Of a stretch of DNA of 64,000 nt, positions 10,158 through 21,618 are shown piece by piece (the stretch's first letter is position 1; every line of letters begins with the position of its first letter). The notes under the pieces are model-generated. The model was not told the origin of the DNA and made no database searches. It saw only the letters and a list, made by a program, of their open reading frames with translations. The stretch spans positions 37,771,250-37,835,249 of the forward strand of contig CM075103.1 of the NCBI GenBank assembly GCA_037576195.1, written 5' to 3'. The position numbers and the translations under genes are program-made. The stretch is from Phytoseiulus persimilis (Eukaryota; Arthropoda; Arachnida; Mesostigmata; Phytoseiidae).

Positions 10158-11030
10158 TCAAGACACTTTCGAAAGTTTATTCAGAACATACCCGGCCACA
10201 ACGGTCATGGGAGCGTCCTGCCACTCAAGGAGCACAGATTTTGGGGTGGAGACTTGGTCGCCATGCAGTCTATCTACAAGAGTCACACAGACAATCGCCG
10301 CGCGGAGCTTGAGGTGATAGCAAAAAGCACTGAACATTGCGGCCTCCATTTCAATGTTGACTATGCCATGGCTTTCGAGAGATTGCAGAAACTCCATCCT
10401 GTCGTCCTCGGAGTATTCGCATATGGCACCGTCCATCCTTCCTTGAGCCTCGTAGAAGTCACTGGAGCCCATAGTTTTCCCTGGAACAACTTTGACACCG
10501 GGCAACGAGGCACTGAAGTTAACCAGATCCTGGGCAAGCTCTCCGTCCAGCACACAAGGGCGTTTGACGACTTTTCCGAGAACCCTGAAGTCATAATTCT
10601 CTTCCAGCGTGTCGTTGAACGCTCCTGTGCTAACAACCACGGTCCCCGGTGGCACGCCAATACCTCCAGACGTTCCCAACCGGAAGAGAGTGACATCTTT
10701 GCACCCCGCGTAGTCTAACAGCTTCACAATCTCATGAAGTACCACAATGAACGAAGGAGATCCTATGCCGTGGCTGACGGAGAGCACGGCGCCAACCTTG
10801 AACATTGCATAGCGTTGTCCCTTTTCTGCGAGGTCCACGAGAGGCTCTTCGGATCCGATCATTTTCTGTAGAATCCCGGCGAACGTTTCCATCCGATGAC
10901 TCGACCCTCCCATACAAACGAATCGCACATCTCCGAACTCTCGGCAGAGCTCGGCCCGGCTTTTCGAGAGTCCCAGGTGATACAGGCAGTCGGTTTCAGC
11001 TGTGAGGTGCACGTTCCGGGTTAAAGGCAT
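10158..11030 (-). CDS. Uridine phosphorylase, single exon
   Basis: Cytosolic pyrimidine salvage enzyme that splits uridine (and usually deoxyuridine) with phosphate into uracil and ribose-1-phosphate. The 290-residue product aligns in my memory with animal UPP1/UPP2 along its whole length. The N-terminal part has FGDVRFVCMGGSSHRM, followed by RYAMFKVGAVLSVSHGIG. The phosphate/ribose site is LFRLGTSGGIGVPPG. The uracil pocket is SDFYEAQGRMDGA (the usual GQGR is AQGR here), and the ribose-binding NIEMEAAMF is near residue 230. VCVTLVDRLHGDQ and the C-terminal LNKLSKVS complete it. The ATG at 11030 is the first after an in-frame TAA eight codons upstream and has G at -3. No intron interrupts the coding region, whereas vertebrate orthologs have several, so intron loss or retrocopying is possible. 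No poly(A) tail remnant is visible, arguing against a recent retrocopy. Confidence 0.93.
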   Translation of the reverse strand: MPLTRNVHLTAETDCLYHLGLSKSRAELCREFGDVRFVCMGGSSHRMETFAGILQKMIGSEEPLVDLAEKGQRYAMFKVGAVLSVSHGIGSPSFIVVLHEIVKLLDYAGCKDVTLFRLGTSGGIGVPPGTVVVSTGAFNDTLEENYDFRVLGKVVKRPCVLDGELAQDLVNFSASLPGVKVVPGKTMGSSDFYEAQGRMDGAICEYSEDDRMEFLQSLESHGIVNIEMEAAMFSAFCYHLKLRAAIVCVTLVDRLHGDQVSTPKSVLLEWQDAPMTVVAGYVLNKLSKVS

Positions 11031-13649
11031 CGCGGACCAGGTCGTGCCGTGTTAGCTCGCGAGCATGGAATGAGATTATGGTGAACGGATGCGCCTCTCT
11101 AATGTTATCAAGCTTTTGCCCCAGGCCCTTTCTCTCGCGAAAATCGCCTTGAACCGGCTCACGCGGTGTCGTCTAAGCTGATGTTAGCAGGCAAACTCGT
11201 AGTTCTTTAAGTGTCACGAAAGATTGAATTGCACCGGACAATATCTGCTCACGGAGAACGAGTGGAAAATACGGTCTCTTCCCAGGATTCCTCTCTCCGA
11301 CTCTTGACCCGCTCTCTCCCTCCGTAAATAGTCGACCAGACACCTTCAGAGGCGCGCTATTCAGCGGACGATCACCGCTTCTCTGCATCGTTGTTTGCTT
11401 CGTTCCAACGAGCTAAACTTTCTATTCTGTTGATGGTTGGTATGGTACTCCGAGGTCAGTGGGTGGGTGGTAGCGGATAAGGGCCCGGGACCACCCTCGA
11501 AATCCGTGCTCCTCTGCTGTCGAATCGGGACCAAGTGTTAATTCTGCCTTATGAAAATCCTCTTCGCTGTCGCAAAATGTCAGGCAACATTTCGCGTCGA
11601 AGGCCGACGGACTCCCAAACGAATGGCTCGGCAACTGCGGAGCGCAATAATCCGTTTAAGCTCCCACAGAAGCGGAGGAAAGGTCTAGTAGCCTTCAGCG
11701 AGCATTTAGTTTTTAGACGCTGCGCCGTCATTGGCATCATGGGCGTGTCCCTCATTTGGGTCGTCTTTCGCAGAATGGACCCACGGATAAATTGCGCATC
11801 TCGCCGTCCGTCCAGAGGAATAGCGGGCTAATAGAGAAAGCTCGCTCACCAACGCTTGAGCTTTTCCTCTAAGCATCACTTAGTCGCAGGAACCTTCCAG
11901 GACCGCAGCTAGGGACGCTGTCTGCGACCCCAGAGTCCACCGTAGAAGGATCATTCCGAAACAATCAGAGCCTCCCCGTTGTTTCCCCTCTGATAGTCAG
12001 GTGGTGGATCAAACGAGACAGAGAATGCGGTCGTAGAACTAAGGCTGACGTGCCACGAACCTCCTCCCTCCCGGATCCCGTTGCCTCACCGCCGGTCAGA
12101 AGCGTAGCTAGACCTGGGACCCGGGGTTTGGGGCAGCGTTCCGTCCGACCCGGGACGTCCCGAGTGATGAAATCCGGAATGGCGTCCCAAAGTTCATGTA
12201 TCGCGGCGAGGTTGCCCTCCAACGGACTTGAAATCGGACCCTTTTGAGTCGGATTGAGTCGTGAAGGGCACGCATGAGTCTTAATCCTTCGGAACACATC
12301 GCGAAAGAATCGCAATGGAGTCAGAGAGCATTTACGAGACCTACACGGTATCCTGCCGACTGTGCCCGTGCTGATGACCATCATCAGGACCATTATCACG
12401 AAAACGTCTTCTTGAATGCTCTCGCAACTTGCTCATAACAGAAGACTATTTCAGTGACTTTGCCTGGGCGGTCAAGCATTCATATTGTAAGACTGCCGGA
12501 TCTTGGGGGTTTCACTCGCTTTTATTCGCTGGCTCTTCGAATCTTGATCGGGTATCGCGGATGCGACCGATCTCGACTCCGTATGCCGAAAAAGTGTCTC
12601 TCTGTTCTCCCTCTATGATCAACTCCTAATTCTCCTTTCCAATTCCGCCCTCGCACCATCTTCTCCGAGATGGCCGGGGCGCTCTCTAGCGGTGGCAGGG
12701 ACAATGAGCGATACCTAGAGTTGGAGCTACATGGGGCGAGATCATTTACAATCCCACAATATTGCTACGAGATCCATAGTTCCGTCTGAGAACACTTCGC
12801 CGATTCGCTCGAATCGGAGTGTGATCGAAGCCAGAAGTGAGTGATTCTCCTCTCGGAACATAAGTGAGCATGATCGGAATGATAGTAACCATCGTGATCC
12901 TTGCGAGTCATGCTGTTGCGTACCGTAGATCTGTGTTTGCGCAAGGGCACTTCTCACATATCAAGGCTGTACTCAAGTGACATGTTCTCATTCCACCAGT
13001 GGTCGACTCGGTCCAGAATGGTATCTATCAATGTCACGCTCCTAGGAGGGGTTCCTTCTCATTAGGGGCATCAGACTGAGGTTGCGCTCCGGGCATCATA
13101 GAGGGTGACTACACTGCTATCGCCGGTCGAAGGAGCATTGCATGGTTCCCACTCGAAATCAATGTAAGCGTTGTATTCCAAAATCCTGTGAGGAAATCCG
13201 TGGTCCGACGTGGAACTTAATTGAGGGTGGGAGGACCACATCAGACGCGAACTCGATGTTTCCCTTCCGTACATTCACTCTGAGGTTATATTCGGTGTCT
13301 GGGTGCTTTCCTCGTCCTCCCATCGTTGAAGCTTGAGCTCGAAAACTTCGCGGAGTCGCGGTGGATGAAGGCTTCAAAAACGATCGCTGACAAAGATGGA
13401 ACTCGCTGTAAAGCCTAGCCTGAGACTGAGCCTAAGCATCTTCAGTTGTGTCCTCTGAGAGATCCCGAGGGCACACGTGTTTCCGTGAAGAACGAATGAC
13501 ACCGGAAAGCGGGTCGCAGTGGTCATTTTGATTTGAAAGACTTGAGGCTGGGACACGATTTAAAACCATCAGTATGGATTCAGACCGAGAGATCAACACT
13601 GAGTCCCATCGAAATCATCACAGAGAGAGTGAGAGAGAGTCGAAAATGA
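11031..13649. other. No recognisable gene
   Basis: About 2.6 kb upstream of the uridine phosphorylase gene and before the LINE cluster. It presumably holds the phosphorylase promoter and 5' UTR close to 11031, but no TATA box or initiator can be singled out with confidence. No domain-bearing frame was seen. Confidence 0.5.
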
Positions 13650-14923
13650 AATGGGAAAATACCACCAAAGCAGGAGCAAAATCATTATCATACTCCTAGA
13701 CGTTAAAAATGCTTTCGATTCAATCGAATGGAAAATCATAATCGATGCCCTCGTGAAACGCAACATTTCTTTGTACATCCGGAAAATCATAAACACTCGC
13801 CTCAAGGATGGGTGTATCATCGATGAGGAGGGAAACAAGCACAGAATGACGGCTTGGGCCACAGGGATCGGTTCTCGGGCCCAACCTGTGGAACGTGGGA
13901 TACGACAACGTCCTTCGGGAGGATCTTCCGGACCGAGCTACCGCCCTTGCTTACGCCGATGACCTGGCCCTGATGGTCACTGCTAGATCTCTTGAAAAAT
14001 TCGAAAAAATTGCGCAGGACTCACTGGATATAGTGTCGAAATGGTGTCAGATCAATAAACTCACCCCAGCCCCCGAAAAGACGGAAGCTGTAATGCTCGT
14101 GAAGAAAAGAGAAGAAAGAAACCCAACACTCTACTTACAGGGACACGGCATCGAAATAGGAAACTCCTGAGAGAGAACACGCACCTCCGGGTGGTCACTC
14201 AAGAAGCTACTAGGACATCCAGGATCATTGAAAAATTCTTCTCGGAACGCATGGAGCAACTGAAGCACAGCGAAGAATTCTGGCGACTGTCGCACAATCC
14301 ATCATGTAGTGCTACGCGTGCCCAGGATGGTTCCGAAGAATTCTCTCCACTGAGAAGAACAGACGGCTGCTGGAAACAATACAGCGAATCATGGCCTTAA
14401 GAATAACCCGGGCTTACAGGACAACATCAACCGGAGCACTCCTGGTTCTAGCCGAAACACCACCATGGACCTTAATTGCTGAAGAACGAGCTGAAATTTG
14501 GGCAGCAAGGAAGAAGGATGGAAATGACGACCTCATCAGCGAAACTTCCAAAACAAGGGAAGACGTTGATGATGACGAAACCGTGAACAAATGGCAGAGG
14601 AGATGGGACGGCGCGAATAACGGTCGATGGACGCACAAATATATTCCGAATGTGAAGGAGCGGTACCAACGAAAACACGGCGACCTGGACTGCGACACCA
14701 ACCAGGCACTGGACATGGAGATTTTCAAGCATACCCCTAGAGAATTGGGAAAGCTCCAACACCAATCTGTGTCCACTGTCAATCCGGAGAAGAGGACACC
14801 GTTGATGAGAAAATGATGAGCGGCGAAGGAGAATGGAGAAGAATCTCCAGTTTCATCAGGAAAGTCATGTTGAACAAGATAGCGCTAGGAAGGAGAAGAT
14901 TGACCAGAGAGGGTCTCCCGTGA
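13650..14923 (+). mobile_element. R1-like LINE fragment (RT to C-terminal domain), broken
   Basis: A 5'-truncated non-LTR retrotransposon. RT motif A is LLDVKNAFDSIEW (about 13690). A frameshift near 13850 then gives motif B PQGSVLGPNLWNVGYD (about 13865-13905), followed by motif C ALAYADDLALMV at about 13950-13980. Downstream, RAYRTTSTGALLVLAETPP (about 14410-14465) with AEERAEIW is a signature of the R1/jockey-type C-terminal region, and GRWTHKYIPNVKERYQRKHG follows. After another shift the frame reads RIGKAPTPICVHCQSGEEDT, the start of a cysteine finger whose second half is deleted, then WRRISSFIRKVMLNKIALGR to a stop at about 14921. Frameshifts and the finger deletion make it non-functional. 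Confidence 0.82.
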
Positions 14924-14946
14924 TCCACTGCATCCAGATCATTGCC

Positions 14947-16085
14947 ATGCAAGATCAACTAATCGAGCTGAATAGCTCGCTTAATGAAACAAATAAAAGG
15001 TACAGAGAGTATCTAGAGAGAGAAAGAACGACAGGGACACGAATGTGCCCTGAACGGATGGAGACTGAAGGCTCCGTCGATGAACCAGAAGATGTAAATC
15101 TGGTATTGATAGCAGGCGATGGGCCGCTATCAGATGTCATGGATACGCCCCATGGCTTGAAAGCAATCTATAAAAAAGGCGTAACGATCAAACAGGGCAA
15201 TTTGCCCAAGACAATAAATGAACACCTTGAGAAAACCAGGGCATTTCTGGGCAAAAGACCAGAAACAGAGGTAAAAGACATCCTCTGGTTTGTAGGCCTA
15301 GGCGACCTGTTGAGCGCCAAATTTAGGCCTACTGAAATAGATGAAGTGGTCAACACACTTCAGAGCGCGCTGAACGAAGTAGCAGCGCAGCCCGGGGTTG
15401 ACTCTGTCACCTGGGCAACTCTGGTCACCCCTCCGGTCGACTCACTCAGGCAAGTTGCCGAGGAGATTAACGACAAGATCTGTGAGTGGGTGAAAGAGAC
15501 CATCAGAGAGTGTGGCGGTTGCAAGATCCGCATTTTGAACCTTTGGCACATAGTGGCCAACCAATGGACTCAGTGCGGTGCGGCACAGGCTAGTCTCAAA
15601 AGGCAGCCAATCCTTACACCTGTGGGTAAGGAGAAAGTAGCAGAGTCCATCGTGGAATGGTTCGGCGAAACGGCGAAAGCCTCAGAAGAAGAGGTAGCCA
15701 AGATAAGGGCGGAGTTCAAAAGACTGACTCTAGCCCAGAGAAAAGAGACGGGGGCGAGAGACTGGCCCGTGATACGAACCTGGGGCCGAGTGTTCCCCAG
15801 CAACAAGCGGGGAGCTCAGGCAACCCGCATAGGTGGTTCAGAGGGGCAGCTACCCCACAACAGAACAGCGATAGAGGTGCCCAAAGAAGTGCACACAGGG
15901 GCAGAGGAGTAAGATGGAGCGGAAACGCTCCATACTCAACGATCTCTGCCCCGTATCCGACCAGGGGTAGGGGAAACCCATACCAAAAACCTGGCCGGGG
16001 AAAAAACCATGGGAGAAATAGGATGAGGTGTCCCGCCCAAAGAAGCGAAAGACTGCTTCAGAGGTTAAAAAAGAAAGAAGGGTGA
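14947..16085 (+). pseudogene. LINE ORF1: SGNH-hydrolase-like protein with RG-rich tail
   Basis: The frame is open from ATG 14947 to a stop at 15912. An apparent frameshift after about 15780 carries the similarity into the next frame, to 16085. Order of parts: a short N-terminal heptad-like helix (MQDQLIELNSSLNETNKRY); an SGNH-like alpha/beta core from about 15095 to 15670; then a basic, Gly/Arg-rich tail (RGRGVRWSGNAP, TRGRGNPYQKPGRGKNHGR). In the core, LVLIAGDGPLSD at 15100-15135 sits where block I GDS is expected, WFVGLGDLLS at about 15290-15320 where GxND is expected, and LTPVGKEKVAESIVEWF at about 15615-15665 where the HLsxxG helix is expected. The catalytic Ser and His are not evident. 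ORF1 esterase domains are known in CR1-type LINEs; RG-rich tails bind RNA. The ORF also opens upstream of 14947, but that part reads the R1-like LINE out of frame. Confidence 0.65.
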
Positions 16086-16096
16086 GAGGCAGAGGC

Positions 16097-19062
16097 ATGA
16101 AAAATAAAAATGCGTTTGTTAATCTAGACACCCTAAACATATGTGTTTTCAATCCAGCTGGGGGCAGGACGAAAGAGAAATGGAAGAAACTGACGATGAA
16201 TGCTTTTGGAGGCATGAGAGAAGGTATAATCATGCTAAGCGAAACAAAACTCATGAGTGACGAGGTACCACCAAAAATAAAAGGCTACATATTCGTAGAC
16301 TCAAACAGGGATGGACGGTCTGGGAAACACGCCAGCGGTGGAACCGGCATCCTGATCCCGGATAGCCTCAAAGAGGAGGAATGGGTGGAAAGAGAGAAGG
16401 ACTTTGTGGCAGTGGGCATGACACTGCATAAACAAGACTTGATAATCATCAGTGTGTACGTGGCACACGAAAGCGTCAGCAATAATGTTGAGACATACAG
16501 GAAACTAGAAGGAGTTCTCGAGAGAAGAGGAAAGAACAACTCCTCGATACTAGTAGGAGGCGACATGAACGCACACTTAGCACAATTCGCAGAATGTCCG
16601 TGGGGACCTGCTCGTGGATTTTTCACAGAAGAATCGACTTGAGATCCTGAAACTCGACGAGATATGCAAGGGAAGGCTAACCAGAGGGGGAGCAGTACTA
16701 GACTATGTGCTGTGCAACGACAAGCTCAGAAAACAGGTGAAGAGCATGGAAATAGATCAGGAGGGCGACAGAAGCAGAGAACTGACTGACCACAACATGA
16801 TAAACCTTGAGATTTTAGTCCTTGGAGGCAAGACCCCGGAGAATGAAGGGAATAGTGTGGTAGCCAAACTTGACAGGAGAATGATAGGAGAGCTCACTAG
16901 ACGAGAGCTAAGTGTGCTCCAAGCCGAAGGCAGAACAGTGGAGTATAAGAAATTGATAGAGGTAATGAAAAAGCATGCCAGAACTGCGACAGTAAAGGTG
17001 AAAATTAACCGAAAGTACCCCAAGTGGTCGAAGAATATCCGAACCCTGGACAAAGCCCGCAAAAAGATCGGAAGACGACTCAGAGAGGCGAGGAGAAAAA
17101 AAGATGAGGTAAAAGCTGAGGAGATCAGCAGAGAATACCAACAAGCAGTCAGGGATGTAGGCAAACAAATAGCATATGAAATTGCCGAAAAAGATAAGAG
17201 AATGTACGACTATATAATCAGATGCCCAAGAAGCCAGAGAGCCAAAAGGTTCTGGGCGTACGTCAAAAAGACAGACGAGAGGCCCAAAAGCGCTACGGTG
17301 ATCAGAGACGAGAGAGGAGTGCCGATAGCAGACGACATGATCAGAAAACATCTCACCGGAACGCTGAAAGAGCTTCTGGGCGGAGAGGAAGTCGACGACA
17401 AGGAGAGATCAAACACCGTGAGTAGAGTCACAGAGCCTATCACGGAGTTCGGAATTAACGCTACGGACGTAAACATTGCATTACAGAACGTAGCCAATGA
17501 GACAGCCGCAGGCCCGGATATGATAGCAGGAGAAACTATCAAAAGTCTAGGGGAAGAAGGACATATGGTCCTCGCGGAAATTTTCACAAGAATGCTAGGG
17601 GAAAGAAGAGATCCCCAGAAGCTGGTGCGAAGGCAGAGTGGTAACCCTTGAGAAAAAAAGACTCAGTGAGGGGGGACCTGACCACATACAGGCCAATAAC
17701 AATCACAGATCTTCTATACCGTATTTTCGCCCGAGTCATCAACAAGAAAATACACGACTGGATAGAAGAGCACGGAATCCTGGGTGAGATGCACAATGGA
17801 TATAGACGAGAAAGACGAGGAGATGACTGTACAATCATGGTCACCTCCATCATAGAGATTACGAGAAAGGAGGGCAGAGGGCTGAAAGTCACATTTCTAG
17901 ACTGCTCGAAGGCATACGATAGAGTAGACAGAACAAAGCTCTGGCACATCCTAAGCGAATGCGGGATGCCCAGAAGCCTCATAGCCTTACTTAAGCTACT
18001 CAACAGTAATAACCAGGTTGTCCTCAAGGTAGGGCAACAAACATCGCACAAAGTGAGACTGAAGCAGGGCCTAAGACAAGGATGCACCCTGTCTCCCACG
18101 CTCTTCATGTTATACATATCAAGCCTAGAAAAGAGACTAGTAGAGTCAGGCAAGGGAGTCACTATCAGGACCTCGAAAAACATATTTGAGGGGCTGAAGA
18201 AAAAAACAGAGCAAAAGTGATCCCGAGGATACTTTATGCCGACGATCTAATTCTAATGTCTCACACATGGACCCAGATGGAACAGTTGCTACAGATCACC
18301 ACAGAAGTGGGTGATGAGCTGAACCTGGTTTTCAACCCAAAAAGATCAGCAATCATTGACTTTAATGAGCCGGGGAGCGGCGTGAACCCCGGGCTTGAGA
18401 TTCAGGGACAAGCGATCCCTAGAGCGGAGTCATACAAGTATCTTGGAATCCTGATTAGCAATGACAGGAACTATCTATCTGAACAAGAGAAGCTATGGAA
18501 AGAGAAAGCCATAAGAACGCTTAGACAAATGTACGCCAAATCGCTGTGGAAGTTCAATAGGTTTGAGACGACCAAGATACAATGGAAGGCATACTGCCCG
18601 CGTTGACATACTGCAACTAAGTCCTGGTGGCGTCAGCTGACACACGCAAGAGGATGGAAACATCCCAGCGGGAGGCAGGCAAATGGGCGCTAGGACAGCC
18701 ATCCTTCAACATAGCGAATGAGTTCGCTGAGGGAGAACTGGGTTGGGCTTCATACGAATGCAGAGAAGCCAGAAGTAAAATATCGTACTTTGCCAGAGTC
18801 GAACAAATGTCCAGACATAGATGGCCAAAACTGATCCTAGAGGCAATGGAAACATGCAACATATTTAGCTTAGCATACAAGAGAATGCTACACCTCAAGA
18901 GAATGTACGAATGCGAGAACATAGAGGCTCCGAAATCGACAGGAGGTGGTAGAAGCTGGAAATCCTTCCGCAAAGAGGTGGAAGAACAAATAAATGCATA
19001 TATGGACAAGGATTGGAAAGAAAGAATGGAAAGTAAATCCAGCCTAGAGAGATATAGGAAAC
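16097..19062 (+). pseudogene. LINE ORF2: endonuclease / reverse transcriptase, frameshifted
   Basis: The APE-type endonuclease spans about 16130-16820: LNICVFNPAGGRTKEKW, IIMLSETKLM (metal-binding Glu), SGGTGILI, ILVGGDMNAHLAQF, then after a frameshift CKGRLTRGGAVLDYVL and ELTDHNMINLEI (catalytic Asp-His). RT covers about 17680-18450: LTTYRPITITDLLYR, motif A VTFLDCSKAYDRVD, motif B LRQGCTLSPTLFMLY, motif C ILYADDLILM and SYKYLGILI. The C-terminal region (18627-19062) has QREAGKWALGQPSFNIANEF and GELGWASYECREARSKISYF. Frameshifts around 16610, 17640, 18215 and 18610 separate the segments, so no full protein can be made. A second ATG (16028) lies upstream in the same frame, with a lysine-rich leader; which one was used is unclear. 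Confidence 0.85.
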
Positions 19063-19074
19063 CAGCCGGCCTTT

Positions 19075-19105
19075 GGCCGACTGGAGTCGGCCGCGCTGCG
19101 CGCGG
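19075..19105 (+). repeat. Two GC-rich hairpins at LINE-satellite junction
   Basis: Hairpin 1 is GGCCGAC-TGGA-GTCGGCC (19075-19092), a perfect 7-bp stem with a tetraloop. It is followed at once by CCGCGC-TGC-GCGCGG (19091-19105), overlapping it by two bases. It lies 12 bp past the last LINE-like codons and about 75 bp before the first satellite unit. Confidence 0.7.
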
Positions 19106-19744
19106 TTGGACGGCGTTCCCTGCCATCGAGGCACTTTTCTCTCCCTTCACTGGGTCAGCATTCGGATTTTGAGGAATATGGTCAGATTGACCCCGGAATC
19201 ACCCCTCCAGAGTTGGGAAGTAATGCTCAGATTGGTCTCGGAATCACCCCTCCAGAGTTGGGAAGTAATGCTCAGATTGGTCTCGGAATCACCCCTCCAG
19301 AGTTGGGAAGTAATGCTCAGATTGACCCCGGAATCACCCCTCCAGAGTTGGGAAGTAATGCTCAGATTGGTCTCGGAATCACCCCTCCAGAGTTGAAAAG
19401 TAATGCTCAGATTGACCCCGGAATCACCCCTCCAGAGTTGGGAAGTAATGCTCAGATTGGTCTCGGAATCACCCCTCCAGAGCTGGGAAGTAATGCTCAG
19501 ATTGGTCTCGGAATCACCCCTCCAGAGTTGGGAAGTAATGCTCAGATTGGTCTCGGAATCACCCCTCCAGAGTTGGAAAGTGATGCTCAGATTGGTCTCG
19601 GAATCACCCTTCAGAGTTGGGAAGTAATGCTCAGATTGGTCTCGGAATCACCCTTCAGAGTTGGGAAGTAATGCTCAGATTGGTCTCGGAATCACCCCTC
19701 CAGAGTTGAAAAGTAATGCTCAGATTGACCCCGGAATCACCCCT

Positions 19745-21618
19745 CCAGAGTTGGGAAGTAATGCTCAGATTGGTCTCGGAATCACCCCTCCAGAGTTGGA
19801 AAGTAATGCTCAGATTGGTCTCGGAATCACCCTTCAGAGTTGGGAAGTAATGCTCAGATTGGTCTCGGAATCACCCTTCAGAGTTGGGAAGTAATGCTCA
19901 GATTGGTCTCGGAATTACCCCTCCAGAGTTGAAAAGTAATGCTCAGATTGACCCCGGAATCACCCCTCCAGAGTTGGAAAGTAATGCTCAGATTGGTCTC
20001 GGAATCACCCTTCAGATTTGGGAAGTAATGATCAGATTGGTCTCGGAATCACCCTTCAGAGTTGGGAAGTAATGCTCAGATTGGTCTCGGAATCACCCCT
20101 CCAGAGTTGAAAAGTAATGCTCAGATTGACCCCGGAATCACCCCTCCAGAGTTGGGAAGTAATGCTCAGATTGGTCTCGGAATCACCCCTCCAGAGTTGG
20201 AAAGTAATGCTCAGATTGGTCTCGGAATCACCCTTCAGAGTTGGGAAGTAATGCTCAGATTGGTCTCGGAATCACCCTTCAGAGTTGGGAAGTAATGCTC
20301 AGATTGGTCTCGGAATCACCCCTCCAGGGTTGAAAGTAATGCTCAGATTGACCCCGGAATCACCCCTCCAGAGTTGGAAAGTAATGCTCAGATTGGTCTC
20401 GGAATCACCCTTCAGAGTTGGGAAGTAATGCTCAGATTGGTCTCGGAATCACCCTTCAGAGTTGGGAAGTAATGCTCAGATTGGTCTCGGAATCACCCCT
20501 CCAGAGTTGAAAAGTAATGCTCAGATTGACCCCGGAATCACCCCTCCAGAGTTGGGAAGTAATGCTCAGATTGGTCTCGGAATCACCCCTCCAGAGTTGG
20601 AAAGTAATGCTCAGATTGGTCTCGGAATCACCCCTCCAGAGTTGGAAAGTAATGCTCAGATTGGTCTCGGAATCACCCTTCAGAGTTGGGAAGTAATGCT
20701 CAGATTGGTCTCGGAATCACCCTTCAGAGTTGGGAAGTAATGCTCAGATTGGTCTCGGATTCATCCCTCCAGAGTTGGGAAGTAATGCTCGGATTGGTCT
20801 CAGAATCATCCCTCCAGAGTTGGGAAGTGATGCTCAGATTGGTCTCGGAATCACCCCTCCAGAGTTGGAAAGTAATGCTCAGATTGGTCTCGGAATCACC
20901 CCTCCAGAGTTGAAAAGTAATGCTCAGATTGACCCCGGAATCACCCCTCCAGAGTTGGGAAGTAATGCTCAGATTGGTCTCGGAATCACCCCTCCAGAGT
21001 TGAAAAGTAATGCTCAGATTGACCCCGGAATCACCCCTCCAGAGTTGGGAAGTAATGCTCAGATTGGTCTCGGAATCACCCCTCCAGAGTTGGAAAGTAA
21101 TGCTCAGATTGGTCTCGGAATCACCCTTCAGAGTTGGGAAGTAATGCTCAGATTGGTCTCGGAATCACCCTTCAGAGTTGGGAAGTAATGCTCAGATTGG
21201 TCTCGGAATCACCCCTCCAGAGTTGAAAAGTAATGCTTAGATTGACCCCGAAATCACCCCTCCAGAGTTGAAAAGTAATGCTCAGATTGGTCTCGGAATC
21301 ACCCTTCAGAGTTGGGAAGTAATGCTCAGATTGGTCCCGGAATCACCCCTCCAGAGTTGAAAAGTAATGCTCAGATTGACCCCGGAATCACCCCTCCAGA
21401 GTTGGGAAGTAATGCTCAGATTGGTCTCGGAATCACCCCTCCAGAGTTGGAAAGTAATGCTCAGATTGGTCTCGGAATCACCCCTCCAGAGTTGGAAAGT
21501 AATGCTCAGATTGGTCTCGGAATCACCCTTCAGAGTTGGGAAGTAATGCTCAGATTGGTCTCGGAATCACCCTTCAGAGTTGGGAAGTGATGCTCAGATT
21601 GGTCTCGAATTCACCCCT
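19745..21618 (+). repeat. 1,874-bp higher-order segment, copy A
   Basis: Block of about 42 monomers whose exact order of variants recurs 1,874 bp downstream. Landmarks that shift by exactly 1,874 bp include the ATGATCAG variant near 20030, the GGATTCATCC/GCTCGG pair near 20760-20790 and the single-step CCAGGGTTG unit near 20320. The edges are approximate. Confidence 0.85.

Larger units (their letters stand above)
14924..19062 (+). mobile_element. Tick/mite-type APE LINE, two ORFs, 3' truncated
   Basis: A second LINE begins directly behind the R1-like fragment in the same orientation. It has a first ORF with an SGNH-hydrolase-like core and an RG-rich tail (14947 to about 16085). A second ORF (from about 16097) carries an apurinic endonuclease, a reverse transcriptase and a long C-terminal region. 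At least four single-base frameshifts interrupt ORF2 (about 16610, 17640, 18215 and 18600-18625). The coding similarity stops at SSLERYRKP near 19062, before the cysteine finger that its relative at 46.8-47.9 kb retains, so the 3' end is missing or replaced. The words LGWASYEC, RW and SLERYR in the C-terminal region recall LINEs I know from tick genomes. Confidence 0.85.

Noticed and set aside
14833-14946. Start of the LINE ORF1 at the ATG at 14833
   Set aside because: This part is the R1-like LINE's C-terminal sequence read in the wrong frame; ORF1-like sequence begins around 14947.
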